Shown one piece after another: positions 6,797-14,811 of a DNA stretch of 24,205 nt. Within the stretch, counting starts at the first letter, position 1, and the number at the start of each line of letters is the position of its first letter. A program made the translations under genes and the position numbers. The notes under the pieces were generated by a model that made no database searches, was not told where the DNA came from, and saw only the letters and a list, made by a program, of their open reading frames with translations. The stretch lies in IMG/VR virus record IMGVR_UViG_3300031208_000019, positions 1-24,205 of that record; one strand, written 5' to 3'. This DNA is from a virus.

Positions 6797-8209
6797 TTAA
6801 CCCTCTAGAACAATGCGCCACGATCCCACGGGGTAGTCGCCGTCTACTGACCTGAGCCATTCTCCATTTTTGAAACGATATTGCGTGCTAGTAGCTAAGT
6901 TAGTGGTGTAGGTTACTTCAGTAACCTCACTGGCATTGAATATAATGCGCCAGCTAGTACCAGTCCACTCAATAATATCGTTGGCATTAGCAACTAACTT
7001 AGTGCCGTCGCCATTCTCCCAAACAGCCGCACTCTCTGTAGCAGTGTTCGACCCAATGTCCTCTAGTATAAGAAACCGTGCAGCCGGCGACAGAACGCTT
7101 GTTGGGTTAAATCTAGTGGGATCTATTACATAATCTATATTAGTCCTTCCGTCAATAATAGTGTCTCCTGGGAAAGTGTCGATGTCAAAGTCGATGTTAA
7201 TTTTGCCTTCGTCGTTGACGTCAAGTGAGACTGTGCCAGTTAATGTACTGTCGTTGTCTTTGTTGGTAATAAAAATAGTAGTTACTCCGGCGTTATACGA
7301 TCCGGGAAATGCTTCAAATATTTTCCTCCAGGACTCAGTGCCTACTGTGCCGTTTGTTATTAGCTGAGCTGTGCCTTTTTCGAGATACAACGGCCACTGC
7401 ATATAGTTTACGTTAGCCATCTGATCCGATAGTTCTGTTTGTGCCACTGCTCCGTAACGATTGTTAACTTTGCCTGGGGTAGCAAAATCGTCGTACTGAT
7501 TGATCTCAGGTGTGCTAACTCCAGCTTCGATGGTTCCTCGGGTCTCGTCAAACATTGATGTAATGATGTTGGTGATTACTCCCATTTTTTTGACCTTTAT
7601 AGGAGGACTAATGTAGATAGGTATACTAAACGATATAGAAGCAACATCTATCTCACTGTCGACACCCACTGGTATGCTGCGACTAGACCAGGAAATGCTA
7701 TCAAGATTTACTACAGTGATGCTAGTCCAGTCGATAAAGTTGTCAGTGGTCTGTATCTCAAGAGCCGGATTAAACATTACTAGTATCTGCTCAAGCAACT
7801 GCAACTTTTGATCAGTGTTACTTGCCCAAATATCCGAAGTTAATCGAAGAGTATAAGGAGTGGGCATTAGTCGCTCTACAGTATAGTTCTTACCTTGGTA
7901 ATTAAGATACTCGTTGTTGTTGCTGTCGTATGCACGTTCTCTAATATTAGTCTTGCGAGTGTAAGATGAATCGCTAAGCCTATCCCTGTCTAACTCAAGA
8001 CCAGTTACGTATACGCTTATTCTAGGTGCACTAGGTAGCTTGTTCTCACTGTTCTCTCGAATAACGTTAGCAACCTGTCGAGTCATATCTCCGTACAACA
8101 CTGGAACTTCTTTTATGTTGCCGGCACCGTCTTGGACAGGGAAGTTGCTCATGATGCGCATCATCTGAGTTATATATCTTCTAATCTGAGCGTCGTAGAA
8201 AAATCTCAT
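6797..8209 (-). CDS. 15: T4 gp15-like tail terminator / proximal sheath stabiliser with C-terminal extension
   Basis: A 470-residue protein whose first ~215 residues match T4 gp15, the hexameric ring that ends the tail and stabilises the sheath at the neck. Shared features are the opening FFYDAQIRRYITQMMRIMSNF, the LPRI-like APRISVYVTGLE, the YTVERLMPTPYTLRL strand, QKLQLLEQILVMFNPALEIQ, and SISFSIPIYISPPIKVKKMG (T4: WSLTFEVNGWMYPP). T4 gp15 has 272 residues; here about 230 extra residues follow, with WTGTSWRIIF, YRFKNGEWLRSV and GSWRIVL, aromatic strand motifs also seen in gp14 and gp18. ATG 8209 has GGGAGA 6 nt upstream and lies 14 nt after the gp14 stop. The minus orientation, opposite to gp13 and gp18, is unusual. 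Confidence 0.82.
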   Translation of the reverse strand: MRFFYDAQIRRYITQMMRIMSNFPVQDGAGNIKEVPVLYGDMTRQVANVIRENSENKLPSAPRISVYVTGLELDRDRLSDSSYTRKTNIRERAYDSNNNEYLNYQGKNYTVERLMPTPYTLRLTSDIWASNTDQKLQLLEQILVMFNPALEIQTTDNFIDWTSITVVNLDSISWSSRSIPVGVDSEIDVASISFSIPIYISPPIKVKKMGVITNIITSMFDETRGTIEAGVSTPEINQYDDFATPGKVNNRYGAVAQTELSDQMANVNYMQWPLYLEKGTAQLITNGTVGTESWRKIFEAFPGSYNAGVTTIFITNKDNDSTLTGTVSLDVNDEGKINIDFDIDTFPGDTIIDGRTNIDYVIDPTRFNPTSVLSPAARFLILEDIGSNTATESAAVWENGDGTKLVANANDIIEWTGTSWRIIFNASEVTEVTYTTNLATSTQYRFKNGEWLRSVDGDYPVGSWRIVLEG

Positions 8210-8223
8210 GTATTCTCCCTATC

Positions 8224-9384
8224 TTAATTATCTGGTTTTGGTCTAAGTGCTTTAGACAAGCTTTGTCTTTCTTCTACTACCTCACCGTCGATTATGCTGG
8301 AGTTGAAGTTATTAACAAAGCTGCCTCGTTGGGTTTGTCTTTCATCTACGTTACTTAATGTCATTCTAATGTCATCGTAGACTTTTTTCCAGCGATCACC
8401 GTCATACTGAAACATTCTATTGGGCATAAAGTCTGTTCGTAAGAAGTAATCACCGTCCATTGTATCTCTGGGAAACTGAATTCCCATTCCAAAAGGTAAT
8501 CCGTTAGGAGTAGCATCCCCGCCGCCTATCATGTAACCTGTATAACCAGATCGAGCAGGTCTGTCTGTGATCTCGTCAGCAGTAGTAGTAATACCACTAG
8601 CATAAAGATCATCGCTGTCGGCAGTTCTTAACGAAACGCTGCCGTCGTCGTTTGTATCTATAGTGTAGTAATGACTGATATCAAATCCAGAGCGAGGGGA
8701 ATCTGCTTCTGCTTGCGCTACTACTGCTTGACTAATCTGCATTTCTTTATCATAAGTCGATAGTAGGTCTCGCAGTGTTTCGTCGCTGTCTTCGTCAGCG
8801 GGCTGGTCAAGTATGTCAGCGTACTCTTGGCTGTCAACGATTTGTTTAAGTTTAAGTCTATATAAATGGGGATACCAAGTATGACTAAAACCTTCTGCTG
8901 CTCGTGTTACGTCCTCAACTACATAGAATCGTTTTAGACTAATTGAATAATCATTAAGTGCATATTCGTCTTTTAAGTGCGGCAGTTCGATAACATCACC
9001 TGAAATAATTTTGCGTCCTATGGTTTTTACGCTGCTGTTAATATGAATAGTCAAGAATAGAGTGTCGTTACTTAAAAACAGTCCAAATGCCGACAAGTCA
9101 AAGTCGATATCTTGTAAACTATAGATACCACGAATGTTGTAAATATCCGGGTCGTACTTCCGGTCACGATTTTCTAAAAATAATAGATCTTGAATATTAG
9201 TTTCTGACAGAGCATCGTACGTGGGCTGGTCAGCAGTTCCTTGTCCTTCTTCGGGATTTAGGGGACCTAGATATTTGTGTATGTTAACGTCAGTGCCACC
9301 AACTACAAACATTTCCTGTATTTGTCGATCAAGAAAATAATAGTCGTTGCCACGTTCTGGTTTATATAATGATAAGCGAGGGAT
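8224..9384 (-). CDS. 14: T4 gp14-like neck protein, apparently with a non-ATG start
   Basis: About 386 residues, resembling gp14 neck proteins of marine T4-like phages: KPERGNDYYFLDRQIQE, GGTDVNIHKYLGP, LLFLENRDRKYDPDIYNIRG, DFDLSAFGLFLSNDTLF, GRKIISGDVIELPHL and RFYVVEDVTRAAEGFSHTWY. gp14 forms the neck ring with gp13 that joins head and tail. The C-terminus carries DGDYFLRTDFMPNRMFQYDG followed by DRW, like modules in gp18. Start: a strong AAGGAG (9391-9396 on the minus strand) is followed by ATT (9387) and ATC (9384), not ATG/GTG/TTG. The frame continues up to a TTG at 9423, which has no Shine-Dalgarno and lies upstream of a late promoter box. The first ATG (9312) would remove conserved residues. 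I give 9384 as the best guess (6 nt spacing). Confidence 0.8.
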   Translation of the reverse strand: MPRLSLYKPERGNDYYFLDRQIQEMFVVGGTDVNIHKYLGPLNPEEGQGTADQPTYDALSETNIQDLLFLENRDRKYDPDIYNIRGIYSLQDIDFDLSAFGLFLSNDTLFLTIHINSSVKTIGRKIISGDVIELPHLKDEYALNDYSISLKRFYVVEDVTRAAEGFSHTWYPHLYRLKLKQIVDSQEYADILDQPADEDSDETLRDLLSTYDKEMQISQAVVAQAEADSPRSGFDISHYYTIDTNDDGSVSLRTADSDDLYASGITTTADEITDRPARSGYTGYMIGGGDATPNGLPFGMGIQFPRDTMDGDYFLRTDFMPNRMFQYDGDRWKKVYDDIRMTLSNVDERQTQRGSFVNNFNSSIIDGEVVEERQSLSKALRPKPDN

Positions 9385-9407
9385 AATGTTCTCCTTGGTT
9401 CCTAGTG

Positions 9408-9415
9408 TATTTATT
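9408..9415 (-). promoter_or_regulatory. T4-type late promoter box for the gp14-gp15-heptose operon
   Basis: AATAAATA on the minus strand, about 12 nt before the AAGGAG Shine-Dalgarno of gp14. A start of transcription near 9402 would give a short leader containing the Shine-Dalgarno, and would exclude the TTG at 9423. It is the only such box I found between operon genes from 9424 down to 3316, so it may drive the whole minus-strand block. Confidence 0.6.
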
Positions 9416-9436
9416 TGATTCAAAACTTAATGTAAC

Positions 9437-9444
9437 GATAAATA
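9437..9444 (+). promoter_or_regulatory. T4-type late promoter box before gp13 (GATAAATA)
   Basis: GATAAATA ends 19 nt before the gp13 ATG, with GGAGAA (9451-9456) between. It is 21 bp from the oppositely directed box for gp14, so the two neck genes are fired from divergent late promoters. Confidence 0.65.
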
Positions 9445-9463
9445 TGTTATGGAGAACCACTAA

Positions 9464-10450
9464 ATGTCGAACTTGACCACACAAAAACAAGAAGTATTTG
9501 ATTACGTAAAAGCGTTTCTGGGCGGCGGCATGGTCGACGTTGAACTTGACCCTATTCACTACGAGACTGCTCTAAAAAAAGCACTATCAAAATTTAGACA
9601 GCGAGCAGACAACTCTGTTGAAGAGTCGTATATTTTTATCACAACTACAGCAGATCAAAACGACTATACGCTAGCTAATGAAGTAATTGAAGTAAGGAAA
9701 ATATTTAGAAGAAGTATTGGGTCACGCCCTGCCACATCTCAAGCAGGCGGCCCAATATTTACTCAATCATTTACAGCAGTGCCGGGACAATTGTCTACCT
9801 TTGATGTAAACTACAATCTAATGGCAGTGCAAAATGTTGTTGTAAAAGTGAACGGAGTAGACACAAAGGACTACGCTATTGATACTAATAATAGATCAAT
9901 TACGTTTATTACACCGTTGTCACCAGCTGATGTTGTAGGTGTTAGTCTTTATACATCTGGCGAAAACGGCGGCGGAACGTTGTTTGACCCGTTTAGTTTA
10001 GCTTACACAAACGCTTACTTACTAAACAGCTCTAATATGGGCGGGCTGGCCACTTACGATATGTTTAGTCAGTATCAGGAACTAGTAGGACGGATGTTTG
10101 GTAGTTTTATTGAGTTTAAATGGAACACTTCAGCTAAAAAACTAACCTTGTTACAACGACCAAGGGCCGAAGAAACACTGATGCTATATGCTTATAATTA
10201 TAGACCAGACGATCAGTTATTGACAGATTATCTAGCAGGGCAATGGATTAAAGATTATACTCTAGCCGGTTGTAAGTATATGCTAGGAGAGGCACGCTCA
10301 AAATTTGCTACAATCGCCGGCCCACAAGGAGGCAGTTCACTAAACGGTGAAACACTAAAAGCGGAAGCGCAAGCTGAAATGGAAAAACTTGAGATTGATG
10401 TAATGCAGCAAGTAGCCGGCGGAGTGGGGTACGGCTTCGCTATAGGATAA
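9464..10450 (+). CDS. 13: T4 gp13-like neck protein
   Basis: A 328-residue neck protein; T4 gp13 has 309. Family-like features are the N-terminal helix pair (EVFDYVKAFLGGGMVDVELD, HYETALKKALSKFRQRADNS), the YIFITTTADQNDYTL strand, VIEVRKIFRRSIG, a central beta domain (AVQNVVVKVNGVDTKDYAID), then FEFKWN-like FIEFKWNTSAKKLTLLQRPR and a C-terminal helix ending in VGYGFAIG. gp13 with gp14 closes the filled head and forms the platform for tail attachment. ATG 9464 follows GGAGAA by 7 nt. In T4, genes 13, 14 and 15 run together on one strand; here gp14 and gp15 are divergent from gp13. Confidence 0.87.
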   Translation: MSNLTTQKQEVFDYVKAFLGGGMVDVELDPIHYETALKKALSKFRQRADNSVEESYIFITTTADQNDYTLANEVIEVRKIFRRSIGSRPATSQAGGPIFTQSFTAVPGQLSTFDVNYNLMAVQNVVVKVNGVDTKDYAIDTNNRSITFITPLSPADVVGVSLYTSGENGGGTLFDPFSLAYTNAYLLNSSNMGGLATYDMFSQYQELVGRMFGSFIEFKWNTSAKKLTLLQRPRAEETLMLYAYNYRPDDQLLTDYLAGQWIKDYTLAGCKYMLGEARSKFATIAGPQGGSSLNGETLKAEAQAEMEKLEIDVMQQVAGGVGYGFAIG

Positions 10451-10455
10451 ATTGG

Positions 10456-10484
10456 TTGACAAGTTGATGTTCTCCTAGTATAAT
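10456..10484 (+). promoter_or_regulatory. Sigma70-type (early) promoter for the P-loop gene
   Basis: TTGACA (10456-10461) and TATAAT (10479-10484) are both perfect consensus hexamers with a 17-bp spacer. Start of transcription is expected near 10491, about 18 nt before the TTG start of the next gene. It lies in the 58-bp gap after gp13 and indicates early transcription by unmodified host RNA polymerase. Confidence 0.85.
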
Positions 10485-10502
10485 TCAATAAACTAGGAGA
10501 AC
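10469..10502 (+). promoter_or_regulatory. Perfect 11-bp inverted repeat covering the -10 edge and the RBS
   Basis: GTTCTCCTAGT (10469-10479) pairs with ACTAGGAGAAC (10492-10502) across a 12-nt loop. The right arm holds the AGGAGA Shine-Dalgarno and the left arm is its exact complement. RNA reading through from gp13 would hide the RBS; RNA started at the local promoter lacks the left arm. A protein operator is the alternative. Confidence 0.7.
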
Positions 10503-10508
10503 AATAGC

Positions 10509-11054
10509 TTGATTAAAAAACCTAAACTAATGGTTATCGGACACGCACAACACGGTAAAGATAAGGCGTGCGAGGCACTAGTCAAATACTACAACTTAGC
10601 ATACGAATCTAGTAGCCATTTTGCTGCCCGTAAATTTATCTTTGACGAAATCAAAGATCATTACAAATACAACACTATAGAAGAGTGTGTAGCAGATCGT
10701 GTTAACCATAGACGGATGTGGTATGACATGATCTCTAATTACAACTACCCTAACCCTGCCCGCCTTGGCAAAGAACTGTATAAGGAAAATGACATCTATT
10801 GCGGTCTTCGACACAGACGTGAATTCAATAGTATGAAAAACCAAGGTGTGTTTGATTGCGTAATATGGATAGATCGCAGCGATCACATGCCGCCTGAAGA
10901 TAAGTCTAGCATGACGCTCGAACCATGGATGGCAGATTTTATAATTGACAATAACGGAACTGAAGCAGAGCTGGAAATCAGAGTATGTGAACTAATGGAC
11001 TACCTGTTGCCTGCAAGATACGGGCTATTGTCTGCCTCAGTGATCAGGCGTTAA
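10509..11054 (+). CDS. P-loop nucleotide kinase-like protein (possible dNMP kinase)
   Basis: A 181-residue cytoplasmic protein beginning with a strand and a P-loop of the form GxxxxGKD: LMVIGHAQHGKDKACEALV (G11, G16-K17-D18). The rest is helix-rich (HFAARKFIFDEIKDHY, ECVADRVNHRRMWYDMI) followed by VFDCVIWIDRSDH, which looks like the second core strand of a P-loop kinase. The P-loop with Asp after Lys and the overall size fit phage deoxynucleoside monophosphate kinase-like proteins (T4 gp1 type); specificity is not proven. The start is TTG 10509, 8 nt after AGGAGA; the in-frame ATG at 10530 has no RBS of its own. It has its own early promoter, unlike its neighbours, fitting a role in nucleotide supply. 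It overlaps the convergent HNH gene by 18 bp. Confidence 0.75.
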   Translation: MIKKPKLMVIGHAQHGKDKACEALVKYYNLAYESSSHFAARKFIFDEIKDHYKYNTIEECVADRVNHRRMWYDMISNYNYPNPARLGKELYKENDIYCGLRHRREFNSMKNQGVFDCVIWIDRSDHMPPEDKSSMTLEPWMADFIIDNNGTEAELEIRVCELMDYLLPARYGLLSASVIRR

Positions 11055-11372
11055 GTCGCCCTGTCGCCAGCGTACACCCGTTTTTTGCAGGATACGCTGG
11101 CAGTTAGCGCACACAGTCTTCAAGTTGTTTGGACGGCAACTATTTAGATCTCCGTCAATATGATACACGTCAAACTGCTCCGGAAAATTAGACCTAAACC
11201 CGCACTTCTCACAGTATTGCTTTTTCTCGTATTTGGCCTGTTTCCACTTGGGTATTCCGTGCCCTACGCCGTTGCGCTGACATGTCCCGCATAGCTTACG
11301 ATAATATGTTTTTCCTTCTTTTTTATAATTTATAGCAGCTACTCGCTGTCCGCACTTGCATAATGGTCTCAT
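11037..11372 (-). CDS. HNH endonuclease-like zinc protein
   Basis: A 111-residue basic protein with four Cys pairs: C5/C7, C28/C31 (LCGTC), C54/C57 (YCEKCGF) and C88/C91 (VCANC). The core HNH signature is YHIDGDLNSCRPNNLKTVC, with H71, D73 and N82-N83. The last HNH His is replaced: CANCQRI, where CxxCH is usual, so catalytic competence is uncertain. Such small free-standing HNH genes are common in T4-like phages as homing endonucleases or packaging-related nickases; this one could be either. It lies on the opposite strand to both neighbours, between the early kinase gene and gp18. Upstream, GTAAATA lies 4 nt before the ATG, one mismatch from the late box. Confidence 0.8.
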   Translation of the reverse strand: MRPLCKCGQRVAAINYKKEGKTYYRKLCGTCQRNGVGHGIPKWKQAKYEKKQYCEKCGFRSNFPEQFDVYHIDGDLNSCRPNNLKTVCANCQRILQKTGVRWRQGDLTPDH

Positions 11373-11440
11373 CCTGTATTTACCTAGCCTTTTTGGTGCC
11401 TTTTCTAGGGCTATAATTGGGTAATTTTAACGGAGAACAA

Positions 11441-11447
11441 CTAAATA
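11441..11447 (+). promoter_or_regulatory. Weak candidate late promoter box before gp18 (CTAAATA)
   Basis: CTAAATA differs at the first base from the ATAAATA core; it lies 36 nt before the gp18 ATG with AAGGAG (11469-11474) downstream. A TATAAT hexamer at 11412-11417 in the same gap has no convincing -35. The 111-bp gap holds no other signal that I can see. Confidence 0.3.
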
Positions 11448-11483
11448 CAGTTAGATAAGAATTATCCAAGGAGAATAATAATC

Positions 11484-14400
11484 ATGGCATTAGTATCACC
11501 AGGCGTAGAAGTCAATGTAATTGACGAAAGCTTCTACACGCCGGCAGCTGCCGGCACAGTACCTATGATCTTCGTAGCAACTGCAGAAAACAAGCCAGGC
11601 ACCAGCGGCATAGGTGTTGCTCGTGGCACACTAAAAGTAAACGCCGGCAAACCATATCTAATCACTAGTCAACGAGAACTGAGCGAAACGTTTGGTGATG
11701 CGTTGTTCTATTCAGACAATAATAACAATATGATTCACGCAGGTGAATTAAACGAATATGGCATACAAACTGCTTACTCGCTGTTAGGCGTTAGTAATCG
11801 AGCATACGTTGTTCGAGCAGACTTAGACCTAGGTAAGTTACAAGCTTCGTCTACTGCGCCAGGTGGCGAGCCTGCTGGCGGAGCTTATTGGTTCGACACC
11901 CAGGTTTCAAGATTTGGACTGCTAGCGTGGAATTCTGCTCCGGTAACTACAACAGGCGGCCAGAGCTTTTCTACAGTGCCACGTACTGTAATTATTGAAA
12001 CAAATGACATTGACGCTAACACTGATGCACCTAAAAGATCAATAGGTCAAATTGGCGAATACGCAGTTGATGCTACAACTACAGCAAACCGTGTGTGGTT
12101 CAAGACAGCAGGAGTAGTAGGAAGTCCAGTAACATCAGGTGATTGGGTAATAGTTGGATCGTCAGAATGGAAAGCAAGTCATCCTGTAGTACGCGGTACT
12201 AATCCTAACCCGGTGCTTGTGCCAGGCGATGACTTTACTATTAACGGCACTTTAATTACTATTTCAGGAAATTCCGTTGAAGATGTAGCTAGCGACATTA
12301 ACGTTCAGTTCGCAGCAAACGGCATCTATTCAGCAGTGGTCAACGGCGCATTAGAAATTTATTCAGACAGCGCAGATGTAGTGATCGGCGGCCCTGGCAC
12401 GTTAGTTGGATTTGAAGGTTCTACTTCAGACGACGGCGCTCTTGGTATCACTGAAGGTACTTACAGCGCTCCTCGACTAGCAATCCAGCCACACACTAAT
12501 GTTCCGACATTTAAGCGAACTGATGTAAGTCCTGCACCGACTGGTTCGTTGTGGCTAAAGACCACAACTCCAAACGGCGGCGCAGAGTTTTCATTAAAAC
12601 AATATAACGGTGATACCCAGTTGTGGGAAACCCTACGCGCACCTCTATTTACTTCACCAGAAGCTGCATTGTTTAGTTTAGATAAGGCAGGTGGCGGAAG
12701 AAATCTAAGAGTTGGCGATATTTATATTAAAGCAAATATCGAGGAACAAACTCCGCAGGTTGCTAACTATAAGTTCTATCGTCGAGTAACGCAAGGCCCT
12801 ACTCAAGTAGAAAGCTCTAAAATATCCGAGCAATTAATCGCTGGCACAAGCTATGAGTTTGACGTATCGGAATCAAGGGTAGGCGAAATTCTCCTTAGTT
12901 CTCCGAGGACTATAAATTTTGAAGCAGTAGGGGCAGCACAAGACGCAGAAATAATTGCAGCAGCAATTAACTCAGCAGGCTTTACTAATATTGTTGCACT
13001 TGTTGATGCGTCAAATAGACTCTTAATTCAACATAACACTGGCGGAGAAGTTCGATTAGCAGACACAACAAATGCACTAAACTTAATTGGATTTGCAGCA
13101 TTTGATCTTAACACAAGCGTCGGTACAGTAAACCTTTACGCAGCGCCAAAAGGCGACGTCGACAACGATTTTGTAGCATCAAGTTGGAAAGAACTTGAAT
13201 ATACAGCAGACCCAGATGAGCCACTAAGCTTAACAGCCGACGGCGAACTTTGGTACAGCAGTGTAGTTGACGAAGTTGACATAATGATACACGACGGCGA
13301 GAACTGGGTAGGGTATCAAAACTACAGTGCGGATTACGAAGAAACAAACGCAACAGGACCGATTGTCAGTGCAACAGAGCCTGACAGGCAGAGAGATGAT
13401 ACTGCTCTAGTAGACGGCGATCTTTGGATTGACACTGCTGATATTGATAACTATCCTGGTGTGCATCGTTATAACGACACACTACAAGAATGGGAATTGC
13501 TTGATAAGTCGGATCAAACCAGCGAAAACGGCATACTGTTTGCTGACGCTAGATGGAGCGACGCAGGCAGCAACAGTGCAGCGGCTGACATAGACGAGCT
13601 GTTGGTTTCGGACTACTTAGACCCAGACGCGCCGGATCCGGCTCTTTACCCAAAAGGAATGTTGCTGTGGAACTTGCGTAGAAGCGGTTTCAATGTTAAG
13701 CGTTTTGTTCGTAACTATATTGACCTAGCAGGTGATAACCAAAGATTTCAAGAAATAGGTAACAGCGGTAATCTTGAAGATCAACCAATGGCTACCTATT
13801 ATGCAAACCGTTGGGTTACTGACTCAAGTAACAACATTGACGGCTCCGGCTCGTTTGGCAGAATTGCACAACGTAAGTCAGTAGTCCAGGCGCTGCAAGC
13901 AATGGTTAACAGTAACCAAGCAATCCGTGACGACGAAACACGTCAGTTTAATTTAATAGCTACTCCTGGTTATCCAGAACTAATCGGCGAAATGATCACC
14001 CTGAACTACGATCGTAGACTTAGTGCGTTTGTAGTTGGTGACACGCCAGCTAGATTAACACCGGATGCTACTACACTTAATGAGTGGGGTTCAAACGTTA
14101 ACCTTGCAGTTGAAGATAACATAAACGGTGCGGTTAGCCGTGACGAGTACCTTGGTATGTATTACCCATGGGGCTTTACTAGTGATAACAACGGCAATAA
14201 CATTGTTGTTCCGCCAAGTCACATGGCACTGCGTACATTAATACTAAACGACCAAGTGGCGTTTCCGTGGTTCGCTCCAGCAGGCACTCGCAGGGGCGGC
14301 GTAACTAACGCATCGGCATCAGGCTACGTTAGCAGCGAAGGAGAGTTTATAAGTATTGCACTGAATACTGGCCAACGAGACACACTGTACAGCAATAGTA

Positions 14401-14801
14401 TTAATCCGATTACGTTTATTAACGGAGCAGGTCTTGTAGTATTTGGTCAAAAGACTCGTGCAAGAAATGCAAGTGCGCTGGATCGTATAAACGTTGCACG
14501 TTTGATTGTTTACTTGCGCGGTCAGCTTGAGTTACTGGCTCGACCTTATTTGTTTGAGCCAAACGATAAGATCACACGTGATCAGATCAAGGCAGCAGCA
14601 GATTCGCTTCTTCTAGAACTAGTAGGGCTACGTGCGTTGTACGACTTCTTGGCAGTGTGTGACGAATCAAATAACACACCGGCAAGAATAGATCGCAATG
14701 AACTTTACTTAGATATTGCAATCGAACCTGTTAAAGCAATTGAATTCATCTATATTCCATTGCGTATTAAGAACACAGGCGAGATTGCATCACTAGGATA
14801 A
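11484..14801 (+). CDS. 18: T4 gp18-like contractile tail sheath protein, greatly enlarged
   Basis: A 1105-residue tail sheath subunit (T4 gp18: 659). The N-terminus MALVSPGVEVNVIDES and YLITSQRELSETFG, and the C-terminal ~350 residues (AYPEL-like YPELIGEMI, FPWFAPAG, VFGQKTRARNASALDRINV, LFEPNDKITRDQI, CDESNNTPARIDRNELYLDI), are the conserved sheath core that polymerises and contracts. Residues ~125-700 are inserted material. It holds repeated aromatic strand motifs (GGAYWFDT 132-139; GSLWLKT 354-360 with YNGDTQLWETL; GELWYSS 587-593 with GENWVGY; GDLWIDT 645-651 with YNDTLQEWELL) and two segments (~246-327 and ~452-545) that resemble each other and recall flagellin/hook IN-type repeats. These probably protrude from the tail surface. 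AAGGAG lies 9 nt before the ATG. Confidence 0.92.
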   Translation: MALVSPGVEVNVIDESFYTPAAAGTVPMIFVATAENKPGTSGIGVARGTLKVNAGKPYLITSQRELSETFGDALFYSDNNNNMIHAGELNEYGIQTAYSLLGVSNRAYVVRADLDLGKLQASSTAPGGEPAGGAYWFDTQVSRFGLLAWNSAPVTTTGGQSFSTVPRTVIIETNDIDANTDAPKRSIGQIGEYAVDATTTANRVWFKTAGVVGSPVTSGDWVIVGSSEWKASHPVVRGTNPNPVLVPGDDFTINGTLITISGNSVEDVASDINVQFAANGIYSAVVNGALEIYSDSADVVIGGPGTLVGFEGSTSDDGALGITEGTYSAPRLAIQPHTNVPTFKRTDVSPAPTGSLWLKTTTPNGGAEFSLKQYNGDTQLWETLRAPLFTSPEAALFSLDKAGGGRNLRVGDIYIKANIEEQTPQVANYKFYRRVTQGPTQVESSKISEQLIAGTSYEFDVSESRVGEILLSSPRTINFEAVGAAQDAEIIAAAINSAGFTNIVALVDASNRLLIQHNTGGEVRLADTTNALNLIGFAAFDLNTSVGTVNLYAAPKGDVDNDFVASSWKELEYTADPDEPLSLTADGELWYSSVVDEVDIMIHDGENWVGYQNYSADYEETNATGPIVSATEPDRQRDDTALVDGDLWIDTADIDNYPGVHRYNDTLQEWELLDKSDQTSENGILFADARWSDAGSNSAAADIDELLVSDYLDPDAPDPALYPKGMLLWNLRRSGFNVKRFVRNYIDLAGDNQRFQEIGNSGNLEDQPMATYYANRWVTDSSNNIDGSGSFGRIAQRKSVVQALQAMVNSNQAIRDDETRQFNLIATPGYPELIGEMITLNYDRRLSAFVVGDTPARLTPDATTLNEWGSNVNLAVEDNINGAVSRDEYLGMYYPWGFTSDNNGNNIVVPPSHMALRTLILNDQVAFPWFAPAGTRRGGVTNASASGYVSSEGEFISIALNTGQRDTLYSNSINPITFINGAGLVVFGQKTRARNASALDRINVARLIVYLRGQLELLARPYLFEPNDKITRDQIKAAADSLLLELVGLRALYDFLAVCDESNNTPARIDRNELYLDIAIEPVKAIEFIYIPLRIKNTGEIASLG

Positions 14802-14811
14802 TATGCACACA

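Noticed and set aside
11412-11417. TATAAT before gp18 as a sigma70 promoter
   Set aside because: No acceptable -35 hexamer at 16-18 bp distance, and gp18 is expected to be late.
13108-13353. Minus-strand open frame of 81 codons inside gp18
   Set aside because: Shadow of the sheath coding frame: no Shine-Dalgarno, improbable composition (Arg/Leu/Cys-rich) and complete overlap with a conserved gene.
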